Shown here: piece by piece, positions 58,593 to 64,000 of the stretch
Position numbering within the stretch: position 1 is the stretch's first letter
Layout: each line of letters opens with the position of its first letter
DNA from: Gemmata massiliana
GTDB lineage: Bacteria > Planctomycetota > Planctomycetia > Gemmatales > Gemmataceae
Length of the DNA: 64,000 bases
Reading direction: 5' to 3'
Assembly: GCA_000531095.1 (NCBI GenBank)
Contig: HG799475.1
Span: forward strand, 44,782 to 108,781
Made by a program: the position numbers and the translations under genes
Notes under the pieces: model-generated
The model's input: only the letters and a program-made list of their open reading frames with translations
Database searches by the model: none
What the model was told of the DNA's origin: nothing

Positions 58593-61064
58593 TTACTTCT
58601 TCTTTTGCTCCAGCCGCAGAGCATCGAGCGGGCTGAGCGGTTTGCCGGTCGCGTCGGTCTTCACCGCGCCGGGTGCGTCCACCTTCAGCGCCCCGTCGCG
58701 CCCGAGCCGGTAGACGATCTTCTGCCCGCCCAAAGTGCCGGTCAGTTCGCACACGAGTGATGCGTGCGCGCCGGGGGGCGTGGTTGCGTCGATGGCGACG
58801 GTGAACTCGACCTGTTTCGTGTCGGCCTGAACCTGAACTTCTTTTGAAGTCGCACGCGGGGGAAGCCCGTCGAGCTTCGCCGTGAAATTACCCTTCAGCG
58901 GCGGGCCGTCGAACTTGCAGACCACCTTGACCGACTTGCCCTGTTCCCCCGCGGCGAGGTCGAATTTACCCTTCAGCGGCGCTTCGGCGAGTTTCACCGC
59001 GTGCATCTCGGACGCGACCGGGGGCATCCCTTCGGGAGACCGACGCGACCGCCGACCACCGCCGCCTCCACTCGCACCCATGCCGCCCATTCCCATCGGT
59101 GCGGCGAGCGGGTCACGCGCCGCGCGCCCCGGGCGAGCAACGTTCGCCTCCGCGATGAGCTTCCAGTCACCCAGCTCGGCGTCCTTACTCGCGACGAGCG
59201 TGACAACGGCTTCCGTTTTGTTTGCGGGAATGAGAACCGCGGTCGGGACTTCGACACCCGGCGGCAGACAGGGGAACGTCACTTCGATCGGTTCGGTGAA
59301 ATCCTTGGCTCGGTTGACCTGCACCGTCACATCGAGTGTCCCGTCGGCGGCGATGGGCGCAACCGGCGGAACAATGCTGACGGACAGCGGAGATTCTTCC
59401 ACAACCACGATCGCGAGTTTCGCAAGCGCAACCGAGTGGAGCGCGGAATCACCTGGCCCGCGAACGAGCGTGACTTGCTGTGTGAACCCACCGGTGATCG
59501 GCGATTTTGGCTCCCCGCCGGTTCCGGTCAGGTCGATCAGATTCCCGCCGAGGGGTGCATCCGCAGCGGCCTCGAACACAACCGGCAGGAGATACTCGTC
59601 CGCGGGAATTGGACTCAGCCCGACCTTCACCCCCGTGGGCAGCGCGCTTGTGGCGAGCGTCACAGGGCCGGTATACCCGTCGCGCCGAACCGCGAGGTAG
59701 GCGGTAACGCGGTTCCCACGCGGCACAGTGATGACGTTCCGGTTCTGGGTCTTCCGGTTGCGTTCGGGCAGAAACACCGCGAGGCCCATTTGAGGGCGGG
59801 CGAGTTCGATGCGGTAGATGAACGCCGGGCCGCCCTGGTTCCGCTTGTCGGTGACGCGGACGAAGTATTCGCCGTCCGCGGGGATCGCGACCTGGAGTCG
59901 GCTGTCGTGCGTTTCGTCGTCGTCGTTGGAACCGAGGAGTTCTCCTCCAGCATCGAGTACCGCAACGACCGTATCGAGCGGCGCCCCGACGCGGAACGCG
60001 AACGCCTGCACATCAATCACGTCGCCCTTCTTAGCGCGGAACCGGAAGTGGTCCGCGTCGCCGGGCTTTTCGATGATCCCGTTGAACGCGACCGGCCACT
60101 CCACCGCGACGTTCGCTTGTTTGAGTTCGTTGTTCGGTTCGACCTCGTTCACGTTCGGGAACGCCGACACGCGGAACGGGTTGGGGGTCGGCGCGTTGCC
60201 GTTGAGATCGGAGGGATAGAACTCGAACGGGGTGCCGACCTTCGGAAGTTTGACCCGCTCGGATCGCTCACCCGTGGCGTCACCGAACAGCTTCACCGCG
60301 ACTTCGGTTCCGGCTTGCCCGCCGGCGGGGAAGACCGCGCCGGGCCGCGTAAAGGTGCCGATGTGGAGTACGTAACGGTGCGTGTCGCCGCCACCGAAAT
60401 TCGTGTCGTGGACCTGAACCATATAGGTGCCGTCGCTCGGCGCGAGGATCGTCACGAACGGGTCTTGGCGGAACAGTGGGGTGTCGTCGACCGCGGCCAG
60501 TTGCTTCCCGTCCGGCCCGAATACCGCGATGGCGGTGTCGTTGAGTTCGCCACCCATCCGGACGCCTTCGATCTCGGCCGCGAGCCGCTGCCCCTTCTTC
60601 AGCGCGACCGCGAAGTAATCGGACCCGCCCGATTCGACCACGCCCGCGACGCTCACGTTCAGCGGAACCGATTGGGCCTGTTCGCGCGTGTCGTTGGGCT
60701 CCTTCTCGGGCACGACGGGGAACGGCGAGACGCGGAACGTGCGGAGCTCGGACACGCCGCCTTTGGTGCGTAACCGGAACGGGTATTCGCCGAGCTTGCA
60801 GCCCGCTCCGGACTTCAGCGTCGCGGTCACTTCGTTCTCGCCCCTCGCGGTCAGCTTCGTGCAGACCACACCGGGGCCGTACATCATCAGTTCTTGCGGA
60901 TCGTTTAGTCGCGCCCCGGTAATGGTCAGCGTGAACTCGGTCCCGCGCTGACCGACGCCGGGCGCGACGCCTTCGGTGGTCGGGGGAGCAGAAAAGGAAT
61001 AGCCACCAAAAGGCACAACCAGCGCAAACACAGACAAGAGGACGCGGACCGAGGTGCGATTCAT
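58593..61064 (-). CDS. Exported protein with pre-peptidase C-terminal (PPC) domains
   Basis: An 823-residue protein. The signal peptide is MNRTSVRVLLSVFALVVPFGGYSFSA. An IPT-like stretch (GVGQRGTEFTLTITGARL) leads into two PPC-type domains marked by PEKEPNDTREQAQSVPLNVSVAGVVESGGSDYFAVALKKG and NEVEPNNELKQANVAVEWPVAFNGIIEKPGDADHFRFRAKKG. Several Ig-like beta domains follow. It lies between the DUF1501 and DUF1549/1553 genes on the same strand, the normal place for such proteins in planctomycete operons. A binding role outside the cell is likely; there is no enzymatic motif. Confidence 0.87.
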   Translation of the reverse strand: MNRTSVRVLLSVFALVVPFGGYSFSAPPTTEGVAPGVGQRGTEFTLTITGARLNDPQELMMYGPGVVCTKLTARGENEVTATLKSGAGCKLGEYPFRLRTKGGVSELRTFRVSPFPVVPEKEPNDTREQAQSVPLNVSVAGVVESGGSDYFAVALKKGQRLAAEIEGVRMGGELNDTAIAVFGPDGKQLAAVDDTPLFRQDPFVTILAPSDGTYMVQVHDTNFGGGDTHRYVLHIGTFTRPGAVFPAGGQAGTEVAVKLFGDATGERSERVKLPKVGTPFEFYPSDLNGNAPTPNPFRVSAFPNVNEVEPNNELKQANVAVEWPVAFNGIIEKPGDADHFRFRAKKGDVIDVQAFAFRVGAPLDTVVAVLDAGGELLGSNDDDETHDSRLQVAIPADGEYFVRVTDKRNQGGPAFIYRIELARPQMGLAVFLPERNRKTQNRNVITVPRGNRVTAYLAVRRDGYTGPVTLATSALPTGVKVGLSPIPADEYLLPVVFEAAADAPLGGNLIDLTGTGGEPKSPITGGFTQQVTLVRGPGDSALHSVALAKLAIVVVEESPLSVSIVPPVAPIAADGTLDVTVQVNRAKDFTEPIEVTFPCLPPGVEVPTAVLIPANKTEAVVTLVASKDAELGDWKLIAEANVARPGRAARDPLAAPMGMGGMGASGGGGGRRSRRSPEGMPPVASEMHAVKLAEAPLKGKFDLAAGEQGKSVKVVCKFDGPPLKGNFTAKLDGLPPRATSKEVQVQADTKQVEFTVAIDATTPPGAHASLVCELTGTLGGQKIVYRLGRDGALKVDAPGAVKTDATGKPLSPLDALRLEQKKK

Positions 61065-61120
61065 TTGTGGTTCTCGTTTGTGCCCTTTGTGCTTTTTTGT
61101 GGCCGTTACGTCTTCCGCTC

Positions 61121-62491
61121 TCAGGCCAGTAGCCCCTTCACCACTTTGCCGTTCATGACGATCTGCTGCGGGCGGTTGCCCGGCGACATGAGATCCTTCT
61201 TCGCATCAATACCGAGGAGGTGGTACAGCGTGTGGGCGTAGTCCTCGACGCCCAGCGCGTTCTTGGTCGGTTCGGCCGCGAGCGCGTCGCTGGCCCCGTA
61301 GACCTGCCCGCGCTTGATCCCGCCCCCGGCGAGCACCACGCTGAACACGCGCGGCCAGTGGTCGCGCCCGCCGCCCGCGTTCACCTTCGGCGTGCGCCCG
61401 AACTCGCTGTTCACCACGACCAGCGTGCTGTCGAGCAGCCCGCGCTGGTCGAGGTCGGTGACCAGCCCCGCGAGCGCCACATCGAGGACCGGCATCTGCG
61501 TTTGGATGCCGTTGTAGTGGAACGCGTGCGTGTCCCACGACCCGAAGGTAACGGTAACGAACCGCGCGCCCGCCTCGACCAGCCGGCGCGCGATCAGGAA
61601 CCGCGCCGCGCCGCCGTTGCGGAACGCGAGCGGCCCGGTCAGCCCGGCCATACCGTAGAGCTTCTTGGTCTCTTCGGTTTCGCTCTTCAGGCTGAAGGCG
61701 TCGCGCACGGTGGGCGAGTTGAGCATCCCGTAGGCGCGCTGGTAGAAGCTGTCCATCGCGGCGAGCTGGTCGTCCTTCTCGGTCCTCGCGAAGTGGTCGT
61801 CGACGAGTTCCTTCCACTCTTTGCGCGCCGCGAACCGCGCGTCATCGACGCCCCGCGGCAGCGCCAGGTCGCGCACCGCGAACCCGGGCCGACCGGGGTC
61901 GGTCCCTAGCGCGAACGGGCCGTACTGGTTGCTCAGGTACCCGCTGTTGAGGTACTGGCTGCCGGCGGTGGGCACCACGACGTACGGCGGCATGTCGTTC
62001 CGCGCGCCGAGCTGCTGCGCGGTCACGCTCCCCATGCTCGGGTACGTGAGCGCCGGGCTGGGCCGGTACCCGGTGAACATGCTGTGCTCGCCGCGGCTGT
62101 GGTCCACTTCCGTGTGCGTCATGCTGCGCACGACCGTGAGCTTGTCCGCGGCGGCCGCGGTCTTCGCCATGTGCTCGCTGAACCGCACCCCGGGGAGTTT
62201 CGTTTCGACCGTACCGAGGATGCCGCGGTACTCCGCGGGCGCGTCCGGCTTCGGGTCGAAGCTGTCCATGTGGGCGAACCCGCCCTGGAGGTAGATGTGG
62301 ATCACGGACTTCGCCTTCGCCTCGACCTTGCTGGCCGGTTCCGCGGCTTTCGCCGCCGCTTCCATCTTGAGGAAGCCGCCGAGCGACAGGCCGAGCCCCC
62401 CGAGCCAGCCGACACGAATCAGGTCGCGGCGCGTGGGGCGGGTGAAGTGGGCCGGGTCCGCGTTCCAGGTGCCGGGTTGTGGGGCGCTCAT
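61121..62491 (-). CDS. DUF1501 domain protein, Tat-exported
   Basis: A 456-residue protein. TRRDLIRVGWLGGLGLSLGGFL is a twin-arginine leader. HIYLQGGFAHMDSFDPKPDAPAEYRG, VVRSMTHTEVDHSRGEHSMFTGYRPSP, FGSWDTHAFHYN, VNSEFGRTPKVN and GGRDHWPRVFSVVLAGGG are the family blocks, including candidate metal-binding Asp and His. It ends GNRPQQIVMNGKVVKGLLA, as family members usually do. It is paired with the DUF1549/1553 gene three genes downstream. It is a paralogue of the DUF1501 gene at 33.6 kb, which has its own DUF1549 partner. Confidence 0.93.
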   Translation of the reverse strand: MSAPQPGTWNADPAHFTRPTRRDLIRVGWLGGLGLSLGGFLKMEAAAKAAEPASKVEAKAKSVIHIYLQGGFAHMDSFDPKPDAPAEYRGILGTVETKLPGVRFSEHMAKTAAAADKLTVVRSMTHTEVDHSRGEHSMFTGYRPSPALTYPSMGSVTAQQLGARNDMPPYVVVPTAGSQYLNSGYLSNQYGPFALGTDPGRPGFAVRDLALPRGVDDARFAARKEWKELVDDHFARTEKDDQLAAMDSFYQRAYGMLNSPTVRDAFSLKSETEETKKLYGMAGLTGPLAFRNGGAARFLIARRLVEAGARFVTVTFGSWDTHAFHYNGIQTQMPVLDVALAGLVTDLDQRGLLDSTLVVVNSEFGRTPKVNAGGGRDHWPRVFSVVLAGGGIKRGQVYGASDALAAEPTKNALGVEDYAHTLYHLLGIDAKKDLMSPGNRPQQIVMNGKVVKGLLA

Positions 62492-62531
62492 TTGGTCCTC
62501 ATGGTAATTTGAGCCGGGGGCGGGTTGTGTG

Positions 62532-63185
62532 TCACTTCTTGGGCGGGGTGAACTCGACCACCAATTTCGGGCGCTGCTTCGCGTCCTCGAACTCGGACGT
62601 GTAGAAGTCCCACCCGTTGCCGCCGGTGTTGATGAACACCCAGCCGTAGTTGGGCGTGCCGTTGGCCCACGCCTGCACGGTGTCCGTCACTTCAAAGGGG
62701 ATGTCCGACGAACTGGCCGAGATCTTCCCGAACGTGAAACTGTCTTTCTGCTTCGAGGCTTCGAGCCCGTCGGCGGTCACGCCCGCGACCAAGCTCGTCC
62801 AGGTGGCAGTGCGCTTCCACGGCACGAGCATCCGGTGCAGGTGAACCGTGTCGCCCGGATCGAACGCGCTCACGACCATCTTAGCCGAATGGATCGCGGA
62901 CTTCGGCGGGATCTGTCCGGGTTTGTCGCCGATGATGTTCTCGAACCGCATCAGAATTTGGCTCTCGCCGCCGTCGTTGTCGGCGTCGCTGCTCGCGTTC
63001 GGGTTCCCTTCGAGGCACGTGTTCGGCGACACTGCCCAGATCTCGATGTCCACGGTACCGGCGTAGCCGTTCGCCCCGTCCTGGAACGTCACGGTCCGTT
63101 TCGCGCCGGTGCCCGGAGGCACATCGGCAGTGAGCCCCACCGCTACGAGCAGGGCGCCCGCGAGCGCTGCGAAAGTTACTTTCAT
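62532..63185 (-). CDS. DNRLRE-like exported protein
   Basis: A 217-residue protein with a signal peptide (KVTFAALAGALLVAVGLTA). The mature part is one beta-sandwich in style: AKRTVTFQDGANGYAGTVDIEIW, SQILMRFENIIGD with a conserved Arg, SAKMVVSAFDPGDTVHLHRMLVPWKRTATW, FEVTDTVQAWANGTPNYGWVFIN and a final PKLVVEF. This order is that of DNRLRE/CBM96-type domains, which bind polysaccharide in some enzymes. The start overlaps the preceding gene's stop (ATGA). Confidence 0.7.
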   Translation of the reverse strand: MKVTFAALAGALLVAVGLTADVPPGTGAKRTVTFQDGANGYAGTVDIEIWAVSPNTCLEGNPNASSDADNDGGESQILMRFENIIGDKPGQIPPKSAIHSAKMVVSAFDPGDTVHLHRMLVPWKRTATWTSLVAGVTADGLEASKQKDSFTFGKISASSSDIPFEVTDTVQAWANGTPNYGWVFINTGGNGWDFYTSEFEDAKQRPKLVVEFTPPKK

Positions 63186-64000
63186 TGCGTGCCTCCTTCC
63201 GAGGGGCCGGGCAGAACCACATCCGGAATCGTGATCGTCTTGCCGGGCTCGATCGCGAACTTGCCGAGAGCAACCCGGTTCGCCCCGGAGCCGACCGTAA
63301 CGGCATACCGCGAACCGGGGATCAGTGCGGACAGTTCGGCGACACCATCGGCGTTCGTCTTCGGGCGGGTTGGGTAATTTGTCGCGTCGAACCACTCGAC
63401 CGGTTGCGCGTCCGCGGCTCGCTCGCGCGCATTTGAGTCGGTCGTGCGATCGCGCTCGACGAGCAGCGACAGCCCGACGTCCTGCCCCGCTTTGGGCTTG
63501 CCTTTGGAATCCAGAACCCGCAGGCGAATCGTGCCGCACGCGCGTAGAGGAACGTTCGATGCCGATGTGCCGGGACTTACGTCCGCAACTGCACCGGTTC
63601 GTGCGACCGGATCGAGCAGGTAAGCGCGCGTCGTGTAGCCCTCACGACAGCCGGGCACACTGAACGCGCCGCCGCGCACGGATACCGGCAGCGCTGCGTA
63701 CCCGCGAACGGGTGAGACGCGCCCCGACGCGAGCAGAATGGTGGTTCCACTATCCGCGCCGGGATGAAGCACTGTGCCGTTGATGGATCGAGCCGAGCGG
63801 AGAGTGGCTTTGACGGGCTGCACCGCACCGGGCTCGGGCATTTCGATCCGTGCAATGTGGTGCGCGAAGATCGTGGTGTGAGTCGTGCCGGGGAGCTTCG
63901 CTGAAACCGTCTCGAAATCCGGCGTCGGGCCGTAAACACGAACCGAGCACGCGCCGGGAAGTACCGGGAGTGCGAACGCCCCATCCGGCCCCGTGCGAGT
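63182..64000 (-). CDS. Large protein with carboxypeptidase-regulatory-like beta domains (5' end outside window)
   Basis: The frame is open from the window edge to the TGA at 63182, at least 272 residues. Blocks of the form GPDGAFALPVLPGACSVRVYGP, INGTVLHPGADSGTTILL, GTIRLRVLDSKGKPKAGQDVGLSLL and TNADGVAELSALIPGSRYAVTVG are typical of repeated regulatory-like beta sandwiches found in exported planctomycete proteins. The N-terminus and any enzymatic domain are not visible. Its stop overlaps the start of the DNRLRE-like gene by 4 bases. Confidence 0.7.
   Translation of the reverse strand, partial: TRTGPDGAFALPVLPGACSVRVYGPTPDFETVSAKLPGTTHTTIFAHHIARIEMPEPGAVQPVKATLRSARSINGTVLHPGADSGTTILLASGRVSPVRGYAALPVSVRGGAFSVPGCREGYTTRAYLLDPVARTGAVADVSPGTSASNVPLRACGTIRLRVLDSKGKPKAGQDVGLSLLVERDRTTDSNARERAADAQPVEWFDATNYPTRPKTNADGVAELSALIPGSRYAVTVGSGANRVALGKFAIEPGKTITIPDVVLPGPSEGGTQ

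Overview
The window looks like chromosomal DNA of a planctomycete, most likely Gemmata or a close relative (Gemmataceae). The DNA is GC-rich. It carries families that are concentrated in that phylum: DUF1501 and DUF1549/DUF1553 proteins, a DUF1559 prepilin-like protein, an ECF sigma factor fused to WD40 repeats, a cytochrome-c/WD40 protein, a large exported protein with the N-terminal 'LEDRxVPS' signature, and a fragment resembling Gemmata leucine-rich-repeat proteins. No rRNA, tRNA or CRISPR array was found.

Layout. 1-5.6 kb: ISAs1 transposase tail, Ser/Thr kinase, a 280-bp inverted-repeat element, hemL and a PQQ-type propeller. 5.7-10 kb (minus): glmM-like mutase broken by a 14-bp duplication, LRR remnant, ggt, metF. 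10.1-15 kb (minus): an envelope cluster with YbgC-like thioesterase, TolQ/ExbB, TolR/ExbD, a membrane protein and a large membrane GTPase. 15-20.5 kb (minus): two signal peptidases and lepA. 20.7-28.3 kb: two thioredoxins, two near-identical Flp pilins, ilvD, an Imm51-like protein and an S9 peptidase. 28.4-33.1 kb (minus): pgm, glgP and a zwf fragment, a glycogen/glucose-phosphate block. 33.6-40.3 kb (minus): DUF1501, DUF1549/1553 and the sigma-WD40 fusion. 40.8-41.8 kb: gene and IS630 debris. 41.9-48.5 kb (minus): a giant PKD/lectin/calcium-repeat surface protein. 49.1-53 kb (minus): TPR membrane protein, His-rich membrane protein, lipoprotein, DUF1559 protein. 53.1-64 kb (minus): a long run of exported planctomycete proteins (regulatory-like beta domains, DNRLRE-like, DUF1501, PPC, DUF1549/1553, cytochrome-WD40, PQQ propeller), probably one or two operons.

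Data quality matters here. Two signal peptidases, the giant PKD gene, a WD40 gene, a DUF1549 gene and the cytochrome-WD40 gene are each split across frames. Most breaks sit at or beside homopolymers of four or five bases. The cytochrome-WD40 break contains 19 nt identical to loxP, the Cre site used in mate-pair library linkers. The simplest reading is that many apparent pseudogenes are sequencing or assembly errors, not decay. The best candidate for under-described biology is the 10.1-15 kb cluster, where a TolQ/TolR-type proton-channel pair sits beside a single-pass membrane GTPase with a large periplasmic part.
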